From contig NZ_KB895412.1 of assembly GCF_000374845.1 (NCBI RefSeq), positions 567,056 to 631,055 of the forward strand: 64,000 nt of DNA, in the 5' to 3' direction. The position numbers were made by a program, and so were the translations under genes. Origin of the DNA: Paenibacillus terrigena DSM 21567 (GTDB taxonomy: Bacteria > Bacillota > Bacilli > Paenibacillales > Paenibacillaceae). Shown in pieces: positions 27,214-36,436 of this stretch. A model generated the notes under the pieces. It did not search any database. It saw only the letters and a program-made list of their open reading frames with translations, and had not been told where the DNA came from. Position 1 is the stretch's first letter, and the number at the start of each line of letters is the position of its first letter.

Positions 27214-27221
27214 GAGCCCTT
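27187..27221. terminator. hairpin between converging genes
   Basis: AAGGGCTCT (27187-27195) pairs with AGAGCCCTT (27213-27221). It includes the MFS stop codon and probably serves both directions. Confidence 0.65.
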
Positions 27222-27239
27222 CCCTTCGTGCATATCGTA

Positions 27240-27950
27240 TTAGTCAAATCTACGTTTCCGGTAGATAATCAGGCAGGCTGGGATCGATAGAGCGGTCCAG
27301 ATCAAGATGTTCAGGAAGTCGCCTTGAATAGCGCTGAATCCATTTCCCTTCGTGATTTCTGTTAAGGCATGGATCAGATGATCTGTTGGTAAGTAAGATA
27401 CGATGGTTTCCAAGAACTCATTTTTCAACATGGGTGCGAACATCGGTCCGACCATGAAGATCAATAGGACCGGTAAGCCAGAGATTGACGTCTCTTGTAC
27501 CGTACGTGAAATGAGACCGATAATGGTACCAATCGCGATGAACATGATAAGTGCTAAGAGGAACATAAGAACTAACCAGAGATAGTCCATCGTTAATGTA
27601 GGGCCTACGACGACCACGCTAATGGCAACGACCACGATCGAGATGAGCATTGTGATGAAGCTTTTGCCGAATAAGATTTCAATGGCAGACGCTGGGGACA
27701 GCATCAAGACGCGAAGCGTATGCTTCTCTTTTTCCTCGGATACCATGCTGGCTTGGACGAAGGCTGCCGTCATCGACAGGACGAATAGAATCGGCATGCT
27801 TAATAGAATACCGGCTTCCATCCCCATTCTCTGGAACAGTAAAGTGAACATGATTGGCATCGCAGCCATTAATAAGACTTGCGGATTTTTAATCGCATCT
27901 TTCCATTCTTTTTGAACAATCGCTTGAAATCTTCTCATTGAAAATGTCAT
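27240..27950 (-). CDS. ABC-2 type transporter permease
   Basis: 236 residues with six predicted membrane segments and an N-terminal cytoplasmic stretch (RRFQAIVQKEWKDAIKNPQVLLMA) typical of ABC-2/NatB-like permeases. EEKEKHTLRVLMLSPAS is a conserved coupling-helix region in this group. The start overlaps the stop of the ATPase gene by 4 bp (ATGA). Together they form an exporter of unknown substrate. Confidence 0.9.
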   Translation of the reverse strand: MTFSMRRFQAIVQKEWKDAIKNPQVLLMAAMPIMFTLLFQRMGMEAGILLSMPILFVLSMTAAFVQASMVSEEKEKHTLRVLMLSPASAIEILFGKSFITMLISIVVVAISVVVVGPTLTMDYLWLVLMFLLALIMFIAIGTIIGLISRTVQETSISGLPVLLIFMVGPMFAPMLKNEFLETIVSYLPTDHLIHALTEITKGNGFSAIQGDFLNILIWTALSIPACLIIYRKRRFD

Positions 27951-28795
27951 TGTAAGTTCCCTCCCGTAAGTTTTACGAATATATCTCCTAATGTTGGTTC
28001 GTTGGAATGAATGGATTGTAATTGGCCATTCACCATGTATTCATTGATTTTCTCGATGCCTGCTGCATCTTGAACGATAATTTCTTTTCCGTTGTGTTCT
28101 GTGACGACGGTAATGCTGTGATCGCTATACATAAGACGTAAGTTCTGCGGCGTATCGAGTGCCGAAATTTCACCTTCGTGGATAAAGGCAATGCGGTCGC
28201 AGAGCTGCTCGGCTTCCGACATATCATGTGTCGTTAAGAAAATCGTTGTCCCGGCGGCATTGAGCTTACGTAAGCTGTCATGAATGTGCAACGTATTTTT
28301 CGGATCGAGTGCCGATGTTGGTTCATCCAAGAATAATAGATCCGGCTTGTGGAGCAGTGCTCTGGCGAGCGTGACCCGCTGACGCATCCCTTTCGAGAGT
28401 TGCTTCACGAGAGCTTTCTTATCTTGAAGCAGGTTCACTTCGCCCAAGACTTCATCAATGCGCTTCAGGGGCACATCATATAGTTTGCAGAACAGCTCCA
28501 GATTGTCGTACACGCTAAGTCGTTCGTATAATCCGCTATTATCGGTTAAGATGCCGATTCGATTTAAATGAGAGAAATCTTTGGTTCTTGTGATGTCTTT
28601 CCCGAATACATGAACCTCGCCAGCCGAGAGTGTGAGTTGCGAAGTAAGTATTTTAATGGTAGTTGTTTTACCCGATCCGCTTGGACCGAGGAACCCGAAA
28701 ATTTCACCCTTGCGTACGTTAAATTCAATATGTTTGAGTGCTGTCTTGCTGCCGAATGATTTCATTAATTGTTTGACTTCAATGATATTCTCCAT
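27947..28795 (-). CDS. ABC transporter ATP-binding protein
   Basis: 282 residues. Walker A GPSGSGKTT, signature LSKGMRQRV, Walker B LLFLDEPTSALD, and H-loop TTHDMSEAEQL are all intact. Residues ~215-282 form a C-terminal extension seen in CcmA/NatA-type exporters. It is co-transcribed with the permease and downstream of the ABC-LytTR regulator. TATAAT on minus (28867-28872) in the gap suggests its own promoter. Confidence 0.95.
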   Translation of the reverse strand: MENIIEVKQLMKSFGSKTALKHIEFNVRKGEIFGFLGPSGSGKTTTIKILTSQLTLSAGEVHVFGKDITRTKDFSHLNRIGILTDNSGLYERLSVYDNLELFCKLYDVPLKRIDEVLGEVNLLQDKKALVKQLSKGMRQRVTLARALLHKPDLLFLDEPTSALDPKNTLHIHDSLRKLNAAGTTIFLTTHDMSEAEQLCDRIAFIHEGEISALDTPQNLRLMYSDHSITVVTEHNGKEIIVQDAAGIEKINEYMVNGQLQSIHSNEPTLGDIFVKLTGGNLQ

Positions 28796-28935
28796 CGCTT
28801 AATTCCTCTTTTCGCTTAGGTCTCTTGCTTACATCCCCAATATTAGAGAAAAACCCGAGAACCCGCATTATATATGGGATGAAAAGAGTATACGAGGGGT
28901 TGAAACCTGCAATTTCGGACTTGAATGAATCACAT

Positions 28936-30126
28936 TTAGATGCCAATTAGCGCACGTAATTCATCGAATTTCCCCTTCGATAACGGAATGGAAGACTTTG
29001 ATTTATCGTCCAAAATAAGACTGTAGCTGTTCCGTGTCCACGTGATCACTTCACGCACATGTTGGAGGTTCACGATGTAGGATCGGTGACAGCGGAAGAA
29101 GCCGAATAGCTTGAGCTTCTCTTCTAAATCCCCCAGTTTGATGGTGCAGGCAAATACGCCTTCATTCACATGGAGCTGAGAGACTCCCTCATTGCTCTCG
29201 ATGAACAGAATTTCGGTCGGATCGAATAAGATGATCTTGTCATTCACCTTGGCGGGAATTTTCTCGATTCGCATCGGGTAGGTCTGGACAGGTGATTCGC
29301 TAGGAGCTACCCGGACTTCATCGTGCTCTGCATCGGACTCTCCAGCAGGTGCAGGCGATGCATCCGCGATCGGTAAGTTGGAAGCTATATCCGCTTGTTC
29401 AATGCTTGTTGTCTGTTCTAATGGCGTCTCATCTGTCACGGCTGTGTCGGATGGGCTTGATGGCTCGGGTTCGCTAGCGCCCTCAAGCTCGATTTTCTTG
29501 AATTGCTGACCTTTCAGGGAATAGACCTCGCTTGTGATCGAAAGGGCATCTTCCATCGACGAAGTCGTCATGAAGATCGCCGTTCCCTGTTCTTGAAGAT
29601 GTGCGATCACCTGACGGACGATAATACAGCTCTCGAGGTCAATGTTCTGCTCTAGTTCTTCCAGAATAAGCAGTTCAGGGCGATGAATGATGCTGCGGCC
29701 GAGATGAAGGCGTCGTTGCTCAGAGAACGTCAGCTTGCCGCAAGGCAGCTCCTTCTTGTCCCATAATCCGATTCGGCGGATGATTTCATCGATGGAGCTC
29801 GCATCTACACCGTACAATTGGCAAAAGAAATGCAAATATTGATGCACTTTCAGTCGTTCGTAGACACCATCATGACGCAAGCATACGCCAATCTGCTCCG
29901 GCGTCTTGCGATGGACAAGATGGAGTTCGACGCCATTCCATCGCGCGCTTCCATTGGAAACGGGTGTTAGGCCAAGTAATAACTCGATGAGTTGAAATCC
30001 GATATCGGGATTGCATTGTATCGCAGCACATTGCCCGGCTTCCAAGACCAAGTCCATAGTAGGGATAATGGTGTTGTTGCCTGACATTTTGCTTAATTGA
30101 TGGATATGAAAAGATTTGATTGTCAT
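28936..30126 (-). CDS. degenerate ABC ATPase domain fused to LytTR DNA-binding domain
   Basis: 396 residues from ATG at 30126, which follows AGAGAGGTCCTCAGC; the open frame continues upstream without domain content. Residues ~1-210 align with an ABC nucleotide-binding domain. The P-loop is lost (AIQCNPDIGFQLIELL, no GK[ST]). The signature is reduced to LTFSEQRRLHLGRS and Walker B reads LLILEEL. A Pro/Ser/Glu/Ala linker (~215-285) leads to a LytTR domain (~290-396) with ILFIESNEGVSQLHV, FFRCHRSYIVNL and SIPLSKGKFDELR. It is likely a regulator of the adjacent exporter, using a non-catalytic NBD as a docking or sensing module. The regulatory role is inference. Confidence 0.88.
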   Translation of the reverse strand: MTIKSFHIHQLSKMSGNNTIIPTMDLVLEAGQCAAIQCNPDIGFQLIELLLGLTPVSNGSARWNGVELHLVHRKTPEQIGVCLRHDGVYERLKVHQYLHFFCQLYGVDASSIDEIIRRIGLWDKKELPCGKLTFSEQRRLHLGRSIIHRPELLILEELEQNIDLESCIIVRQVIAHLQEQGTAIFMTTSSMEDALSITSEVYSLKGQQFKKIELEGASEPEPSSPSDTAVTDETPLEQTTSIEQADIASNLPIADASPAPAGESDAEHDEVRVAPSESPVQTYPMRIEKIPAKVNDKIILFDPTEILFIESNEGVSQLHVNEGVFACTIKLGDLEEKLKLFGFFRCHRSYIVNLQHVREVITWTRNSYSLILDDKSKSSIPLSKGKFDELRALIGI

Positions 30127-30294
30127 GCTGAGGACCTCTCTATCTAATTCGAAATAAGTGCAATCTAATGATAGCGGAAGAATAGAGGAACGAAAAGGAA
30201 AAGGATGTAAATCATTCATTTCTTAGGAAACTCAAAAAGGACAGGCGCATTGGTAGGCCTATCCTTTGCATTCATATATTCGATGATGTTCTGT

Positions 30295-31731
30295 TTACCC
30301 GATCTGCAGCGTCAATGTACCGTCCTTATAGTTCCATTGGAAGGCAGGGAATTTCGACTGGATGGCACCGAGCTCCAGGTAGGTCTCATTTTTCTCGCTC
30401 CACACCGATTGGGAAGCTGCGGTGAACGTCAATTTGCTCGAATCAGATTTTTGAAGCGTGAGCGTCTGAGTGGTTTTATCCCACTTTGGCTCTGCATTCG
30501 TGAGCGCCGCGACAATGCGTGATGGGAGGTAGACCTTGTTTCCTTTTTGAATAACAGGAATCGGTTCAAGCGTGAGATCCTCGAACGCCATAAGTTGATT
30601 ATTCTTGATCGTAACGGTGAGTTTGCCGTTATTGACGACCTTCATCGCTGTTAATAACTGTACGTTGTTACCCGTTCGCATGATATCCGGCTTGAGTCCT
30701 TTTCCATTGAAGTCCGTCATGTTCGGCGTTACATACTGCTGGGTTGTCAGTTTGAGCAGCCCCCCATCGGACAATGGGATGACGGACTGGATCCGCCCCT
30801 TACCAAAGGTGGTTGTGCCGACTAAGGTTGCAATGCCATGGTCATGCAAAGCCCCGGATAGAATTTCAGAAGCGCTGGCAGAATTCTTGTTTACGAGTAT
30901 TGCGACAGGCATAGGAAGACTTGAGCCGTTCTGAATTTCTGTAGGTTGCAGCTTGCCGGTGTTATCTTTCGTATACATCAAGATGCCTTTCTCGATGAAA
31001 TGTTCTGCAATATGCTGGGCAGACTCGACATAGCCGCCTGGATTGTTACGTAAGTCGACGATAAGTGACTTCATGCCGCGCTGTTGCAGCTTGGAGAGGT
31101 GTTCGGCGAACTCTTCATCGGCCTTGCTTGTGAAGCTCGAAATCTGAATATAACCGATGTGACCCGGCAGCAGAGCGCTTGCAACCGCAGGTATATGGAT
31201 TGCCTCACGCTTGATATTGAAATCCATCAGCTTACCGCTGCGTTTGATCGTAACGGTTACCGAAGTACCGGCTTTACCAAGGATGTATTTTTGCACAAGG
31301 GAGCTGTCAGTAATCGCCTTGCCATCCACTCGGGATAGGATATCGCCTTTCTGAATGCCTGATTTCTCGGCAGGAGATCCCTTGAATACACGCATAATGG
31401 CGGCTTTTCCATCTTCAAAGTGAGTCTCGATACCGATCCCTTCATATTGAAGGTTGAGTTGATTCTGGAACGCCTTACTCTCTTCAGGGGTAAAGTATTG
31501 CGAGTAGGGATCGTTCAGCCCAGAGACCATGCCTTTTAACGCTTTTTGGACAAGTTCTTCCTTTTGTGCATCGGTGATATTGTAAGCGTCGATATATTGC
31601 AAGACTTCATTCAGGATCGCCGTTGAATTCGAAGTAGATTCGGCATACGTGCGTTCAGGAAGGATTGTTGCTGCCGTGAGTAGGGATAGAGATAATGCCA
31701 TCGTTATAAAAATACGGTTGATTCGGGACAT
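30295..31731 (-). CDS. secreted S41 C-terminal processing protease with copper-amine-oxidase-N-like domain
   Basis: 478 residues. Signal peptide (~1-30), helical region with YSQYFTPEE, PDZ domain (~90-175: IMRVFKGSPAEKSGIQKGDIL), and S41 protease core. The core has the nucleophile Ser in NSASASEILSGAL and the general-base Lys in TTFGKGRIQS. The last ~100 residues (VYLPSRIVAALTNAEPKWDKTTQTLTL) match the copper-amine-oxidase N-terminal-like domain common in Paenibacillus surface proteins. Predicted to trim proteins outside the membrane. AAAGGATTG lies upstream of the ATG with long spacing. Confidence 0.93.
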   Translation of the reverse strand: MSRINRIFITMALSLSLLTAATILPERTYAESTSNSTAILNEVLQYIDAYNITDAQKEELVQKALKGMVSGLNDPYSQYFTPEESKAFQNQLNLQYEGIGIETHFEDGKAAIMRVFKGSPAEKSGIQKGDILSRVDGKAITDSSLVQKYILGKAGTSVTVTIKRSGKLMDFNIKREAIHIPAVASALLPGHIGYIQISSFTSKADEEFAEHLSKLQQRGMKSLIVDLRNNPGGYVESAQHIAEHFIEKGILMYTKDNTGKLQPTEIQNGSSLPMPVAILVNKNSASASEILSGALHDHGIATLVGTTTFGKGRIQSVIPLSDGGLLKLTTQQYVTPNMTDFNGKGLKPDIMRTGNNVQLLTAMKVVNNGKLTVTIKNNQLMAFEDLTLEPIPVIQKGNKVYLPSRIVAALTNAEPKWDKTTQTLTLQKSDSSKLTFTAASQSVWSEKNETYLELGAIQSKFPAFQWNYKDGTLTLQIG

Positions 31732-32056
31732 TGCTCAGTTCAATCCTTTCTTCAATTCTTTGAATGAAAATAGCTATGCTTTCACTTATATCACCAACGG
31801 AGAAGGGGTGTCAATTTAGATAAGATGCGGGGAAGGTTGGCAATATGATGAATAAGGTTTCCTTGCAATGCGAACAAATAGTATTATGCTTATTGGGAAG
31901 TTGTCAAAATTTCTCTTAAAAAATACATAACATGACAAAGATCAGCAGGTATTGCGTGCAGTGTAAAGCCTAGAATGGTATAATATCGAAGGTTATGTTG
32001 CTGCAATCATCGAAGAATCTGCAGACGAGAGCAATTGACAATCAGGAGGAAGAAAA
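31732..32056. other. intergenic region between divergent protease and upp genes
   Basis: ~325 bp with an extended -10 for upp (TGGTATAAT, 31976-31984). The rest is AT-rich, with no gene or clear hairpin. Confidence 0.5.
31976..31984 (+). promoter_or_regulatory. extended -10 of upp
   Basis: TGGTATAAT ~75 bp upstream of the start codon. A possible -35 TGCAGT has 16-bp spacing. Confidence 0.55.
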
Positions 32057-32686
32057 ATGGCTAAATTAGTAATTTGCGATCACCCTTTAATTCAACACAA
32101 ACTGACTTTTATTCGAGATGTAAAAACAACAACAAAGGACTTCCGTGAGCTAGTCGACGAAGTTGCGATGTTAATGGCGTACGAGATTACACGCGACCTT
32201 CCGCTCGAGACGATTACGGTAGAGACACCTGTGACATCGACGGAGACCAAAGTCATCGCTGGACGTCCACTTGGACTCATTCCGATTCTGCGTGCAGGCC
32301 TTGGGATGGTAGACGGCGTATTGAAGCTCGTACCGAAAGCAAAGGTAGGACATGTCGGCTTATTCCGCGATCCAGAGACATTAATGCCTGTCGAATATTA
32401 TGTGAAACTGCCAACGGATGCAGAAGAGCGTGAGTTGATCGTCATTGATCCGATGCTCGCAACAGGCGGGTCCGCGATTGCAGCGATTGATGTATTGAAG
32501 AAACGTAACTGTACACAAATCAAATTGATGTGTCTGATTGCAGCGCCAGAAGGTGTGAAAGCTGTTCAAGATGCGCATCCGGACGTGGATATCTATCTTG
32601 CGGCACTCGATGATCATTTGAATGATCATGGTTATATTGTGCCTGGTCTTGGGGATGCAGGAGACCGCTTGTTCGGAACGAAGTAG
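32057..32686 (+). CDS. upp: uracil phosphoribosyltransferase
   Basis: 209 residues, the family length. [15 protein letters not shown] and the PRPP-binding loop [16 protein letters not shown] are diagnostic. It salvages uracil to UMP. The RBS AGGAGGAAGAAA precedes the ATG. It keeps the usual Bacillales order glyA-upp-epimerase-atp, although here a block separates it from glyA. Confidence 0.98.
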   Translation: MAKLVICDHPLIQHKLTFIRDVKTTTKDFRELVDEVAMLMAYEITRDLPLETITVETPVTSTETKVIAGRPLGLIPILRAGLGMVDGVLKLVPKAKVGHVGLFRDPETLMPVEYYVKLPTDAEERELIVIDPMLATGGSAIAAIDVLKKRNCTQIKLMCLIAAPEGVKAVQDAHPDVDIYLAALDDHLNDHGYIVPGLGDAGDRLFGTK

Positions 32687-32690
32687 AGTT

Positions 32691-32746
32691 AGAGGTTGTT
32701 CAAAAAGTCATCTTTTGATGTGATGAAAAGCCGACTTTTTGAACAC
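32691..32746 (+). repeat. dispersed hairpin repeat, copy B
   Basis: AGAGGTTGTTCAAAAAGTC (left arm) and GACTTTTTGAACAC (right arm) form a strong stem. It lies between upp and the epimerase gene, 38 bp upstream of the latter. The T-run inside the right arm could make it terminator-like. Confidence 0.8.
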
Positions 32747-32783
32747 GTATGATAAGGTAAGACTATGAGGCGAGGTGTAACAC

Positions 32784-33923
32784 ATGGAGAAAATTAAAGT
32801 CATGACGGTGTTTGGCGTACGGCCAGAAGCGATCAAAATGGCTCCGCTCATTCTTGAGCTGGAGAAACATCCGGACCAAATCGAATCTATCGTCTGCGTG
32901 ACGGCACAGCATCGTCAGATGCTTGACCAAGTATTGGAAGTGTTCAATATCCATCCAAATTTTGACTTGGATGTGATGAAGGACCGCCAGACGCTTAACG
33001 AGATTACGATTCGTGTCTTGCAAGGATTGGAGCCTGTGCTTCAAGAAGCCAAACCGGACATTATTCTTGTTCACGGGGATACGCTAACGACGTTCCTGGC
33101 AAGCTATGCGGCATTCATGCAGCAGATTAAAGTTGGACATGTGGAGGCAGGACTTCGCACGTGGAATAAGATGTCGCCATATCCGGAAGAGTTGAATCGC
33201 CAGTTAACGGGTGTGATTGCCGATTTACATTTTTCGCCAACCAAGATATCCGCCAATAACTTGTATAATGAAAATAAATCAGAGTCCATGGTATTTGTCA
33301 CAGGCAATACGGTAACAGACGTGTTTCAATATACTGTACAGCAAGATTACACCCATCCCGTACTCGAGTGGGCGAAGGGAAAAAGATTGATTTTGATGAC
33401 GGCACACCGCCGTGAATCGCAAGGTGAGCCGCATCGGAATATTTTCCGCGCTGTCAAACGCATCGCTGATGAGTTCGAAGATGTGGCGATCGTCTATCCT
33501 GTCCATCTAAGTCCAGCGGTAAAAGAGCCGGCTTATGAAATCTTGGGCAATCATCCGCGCATTCAATTGATTGAGCCGCTTGATGTCGTAGATTTACATA
33601 ACTTTTATCCGCATACGCACTTGATTCTGACCGATTCGGGAGGCTTGCAGGAAGAAGCGCCGTCCTTTGGAGTTCCGGTACTTGTTCTGCGAGACACAAC
33701 GGAGCGCCCGGAAGGGATTGAGGCAGGGACATTAGAGCTTGTAGGCACAGATGAAGAGCATGTCTATCAACGCACACGTACGTTGCTGACGGACACGGCT
33801 ACGTATGACCGAATGAGCGGAGCGGTCAATCCGTACGGCGATGGAAAAGCCTCGGAACGCATTGTTCAGGCGATTTTGTATCATTTTGGCAGAACAACAG
33901 AGCGACCTGAGCAATTCCAATAA
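32784..33923 (+). CDS. mnaA: UDP-N-acetylglucosamine 2-epimerase (non-hydrolysing)
   Basis: 379 residues. MTVFGVRPEAIKMAPL, VHGDTLTTFL, HVEAGLRT and LTDSGGLQEEAPSFGVPVLVLRDTTERPEG are family signatures. It interconverts UDP-GlcNAc and UDP-ManNAc for wall polymers such as teichoic acid linkage units. The RBS is GAGGCGAGGTGTAACAC. Confidence 0.97.
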   Translation: MEKIKVMTVFGVRPEAIKMAPLILELEKHPDQIESIVCVTAQHRQMLDQVLEVFNIHPNFDLDVMKDRQTLNEITIRVLQGLEPVLQEAKPDIILVHGDTLTTFLASYAAFMQQIKVGHVEAGLRTWNKMSPYPEELNRQLTGVIADLHFSPTKISANNLYNENKSESMVFVTGNTVTDVFQYTVQQDYTHPVLEWAKGKRLILMTAHRRESQGEPHRNIFRAVKRIADEFEDVAIVYPVHLSPAVKEPAYEILGNHPRIQLIEPLDVVDLHNFYPHTHLILTDSGGLQEEAPSFGVPVLVLRDTTERPEGIEAGTLELVGTDEEHVYQRTRTLLTDTATYDRMSGAVNPYGDGKASERIVQAILYHFGRTTERPEQFQ

Positions 33924-34065
33924 AAGTTCATAAAGTTGTAATATTTGCGAACAAATGGCTCGCAAATACAGCATACAGTGATACTGTACGGTTTTGGTGA
34001 ATCAAAAACCCTATAATATCAACGTTTCTAGGGCTTCGTTCAAACACTTTTAACATATAAATGAA

Positions 34066-34095
34066 TTGACAATTCCCATTTTTTTTAAGTAAAAT
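34066..34095 (+). promoter_or_regulatory. promoter of the atp operon
   Basis: Perfect -35 TTGACA (34066-34071), 18-bp spacer, TAAAAT (34090-34095), ~30 bp before atpZ. Confidence 0.7.
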
Positions 34096-34124
34096 AAACT
34101 GGGATTCTAAGGATTGATTGGTAG

Positions 34125-34358
34125 ATGACAACGTCGAAAAATGGCGGATCACCATGGCGAGCAATGGGGCTTGTAACCTTGCTGGGACTGGATCTTGCCG
34201 TATGTACACTAGCCGGATACTTCTTTGGAAAATGGCTAGGAGAAAAAGTTGGAAGCGTTCCATTGTGTACAGCAGCAGGGGTTTTGCTTGGTCTTATCAT
34301 CGGTGTGAGCAATGTCATTGTTCTGATCAAAAAGGTGTTGGAGGATTCAAATGGATGA
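34125..34358 (+). CDS. atpZ: AtpZ/AtpI-family membrane protein
   Basis: 77 residues with two membrane segments (~15-35 and ~42-68), GYFFGKWLGEKVG between them. Such proteins precede F-type ATPase operons and are proposed to help assembly or Mg2+/Ca2+ supply. It overlaps atpI by 8 bp. The RBS is weak (AAGGATTG). Confidence 0.85.
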   Translation: MTTSKNGGSPWRAMGLVTLLGLDLAVCTLAGYFFGKWLGEKVGSVPLCTAAGVLLGLIIGVSNVIVLIKKVLEDSNG

Positions 34359-34725
34359 CTTGTCGATCCACCTTAAGGCGCTCCAACGAGTGACTTTCAT
34401 TTTTTTAGCAATTTGTCTGACGGGCTGGGCTTTAATTCCATCTGTGCGTAGTATTGCAGCTGGGCTTGTGCTTGGCGGAGTTGTGAGCTTGGTGAACTCC
34501 TATTTTCTAGCTTATAAAATTAGAAACGTAACCAAGAAGGTACTCGAAGAGGGACAGAAACGCGTGAATCTCGGTCTCCTGACTCGGGTGGCGATGGCCA
34601 TATTGGCTGTGATGGTTGCTGTAAAGTCTGACAGCGTTAATGTTTATGCAACAGTAGCAGGTCTGCTATTCGCGCAATTCATTATATTGTTCATTGGGTT
34701 TACGCAAACGCGCAAAAACAAGTAG
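34351..34725 (+). CDS. atpI: ATP synthase subunit I
   Basis: 124 residues, four membrane segments, matching the AtpI family, which aids c-ring assembly. RBS GTTGGAGGATTCAA lies inside the end of atpZ. Confidence 0.85.
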   Translation: MDDLSIHLKALQRVTFIFLAICLTGWALIPSVRSIAAGLVLGGVVSLVNSYFLAYKIRNVTKKVLEEGQKRVNLGLLTRVAMAILAVMVAVKSDSVNVYATVAGLLFAQFIILFIGFTQTRKNK

Positions 34726-34754
34726 ACGTTCTGGCTGAGAAAGGGGTGAGAAAC

Positions 34755-35558
34755 ATGCATGAAGCACCAATAATTAAACTTGGCGGTTTTAACATCGATA
34801 TTTCGATCGTAACCATGTTAATTGTTACTTGTGTGGTTGTATTTATTCTAGCGCGACTAGCGGTACGTAATTTATCGGTTGAAAATCCAGGGAAGCTGCA
34901 GAACTTTATGGAGTGGGCTGTTGAGTTCGTTCAAGGAATGATCTCCAGCACGATGGATTTCAAAAAGGGTAAAGTGTTCGTATCATTAGGTATGACGCTA
35001 ATGATGTTTATTCTCGTAGGGAACTTGTTAGGCTTGCCTTTCGGGATTGTGACGGAATATTCTGAACCGGGGCATAAAATCTTCGGCCAAGAGATTACGA
35101 CGGTGAACGCAGCGGCGTTCGAGGCCATTCACGAGAAGAAGCCGGATGTAGAACATCCTCATATCGGAGTCGCTTGGTGGAAATCCCCGACGGCGGATGT
35201 GAACGTCACAATGGGCTTGGCGTTTTTGATTTTCTGTATCGTCCATTTCTTAGGGATGACGAGAAATACGAAAGCCTACTTTAAGAGTTATATCGAGCCT
35301 TTCCCAGTGTTCTTCCCCATTAAGTTCATTGAGGTCTTCTCGAACTTATTGACGCACGGTATGCGTCTATACGGGAACATTTTCGCAGGTGAGGTACTCA
35401 TCTCCGTATTGCTCGGAGCTGGCGTATTCGGGATTCCAGGATTGATCATTTGGCAAGGCTTTAGTATCTTCGTCGGATGTATCCAGGCCTTCGTATTTAC
35501 GATGTTGACCATGGTATACATTTCACATGCAGTTGAGGATCATAGCGCAGAGCATTAG
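34755..35558 (+). CDS. atpB: F0 ATP synthase subunit a
   Basis: 267 residues from ATG at 34755 (AAAGGGGTGAGAAAC upstream); GTG at 34746 is less likely. It has the essential Arg in THGMRLYGNIFAGE and multiple membrane helices. It forms the proton half-channels facing the c-ring. Confidence 0.96.
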   Translation: MHEAPIIKLGGFNIDISIVTMLIVTCVVVFILARLAVRNLSVENPGKLQNFMEWAVEFVQGMISSTMDFKKGKVFVSLGMTLMMFILVGNLLGLPFGIVTEYSEPGHKIFGQEITTVNAAAFEAIHEKKPDVEHPHIGVAWWKSPTADVNVTMGLAFLIFCIVHFLGMTRNTKAYFKSYIEPFPVFFPIKFIEVFSNLLTHGMRLYGNIFAGEVLISVLLGAGVFGIPGLIIWQGFSIFVGCIQAFVFTMLTMVYISHAVEDHSAEH

Positions 35559-35620
35559 GACTCCATTCAAGCTAATTTATAGCTTGGTTGTAGATACAAA
35601 ACAAAAAACATTATTCTTGA

Positions 35621-35860
<240 letters not shown>

Positions 35861-35950
35861 TAAAACAAGATATAAGGTTTGGCGGGGAGGCTTAGGCTAT
35901 CCGCGCCTTCCTTTTGGTTGATTAACCGCTTCAGAAAGGAGTGACTAGGT

Positions 35951-36436
35951 TTGAAAATTGAATGGACATCGACAGTGTTTACGTTAGTCGCGTTTATTAT
36001 TTTGTATGTTCTGTTGAACAAATACGCGTTCAAACCGTTATTCAGCATCATGGAGAAACGTAAAGAACTCGTACTCGGACAAATGCAGGACGCCGAGGAA
36101 AACCGCAAACAAGCGTCGCAATTGCTTGAAGATCAGAAAGCTGCGCTTCAAGCTGCGCGTAAAGACGCTTACGATATTATTGAGCAAGCAAAAACAACTG
36201 GATCGAAGCAGGCTGATGAGCTTATCGCTACAGCGAAATCGGAATCGAACCGTCTGAAAGAAGAGGCTGTTCGCGATATCGAGAGCGAGAAGAACAAAGC
36301 GGTTGCTGCACTTCGCAGTCAAGTTAGTGGCATGTCCGTCATGATCGCATCCAAAATTATCGAGAAGCAAATCGATGAGAAATCGCAAGAGCAATTGGTT
36401 GCAGAGTACCTTAAAGAGGTAGGGGACAAAGCATGA
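35951..36436 (+). CDS. atpF: F0 ATP synthase subunit b
   Basis: 161 residues, TTG start after AAAGGAGTGACTAGGT. One N-terminal membrane helix, then a long charged helical stalk (AEENRKQASQLLEDQKAAL). Peripheral stalk. Overlaps atpH by 4 bp. Confidence 0.95.
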   Translation: MKIEWTSTVFTLVAFIILYVLLNKYAFKPLFSIMEKRKELVLGQMQDAEENRKQASQLLEDQKAALQAARKDAYDIIEQAKTTGSKQADELIATAKSESNRLKEEAVRDIESEKNKAVAALRSQVSGMSVMIASKIIEKQIDEKSQEQLVAEYLKEVGDKA

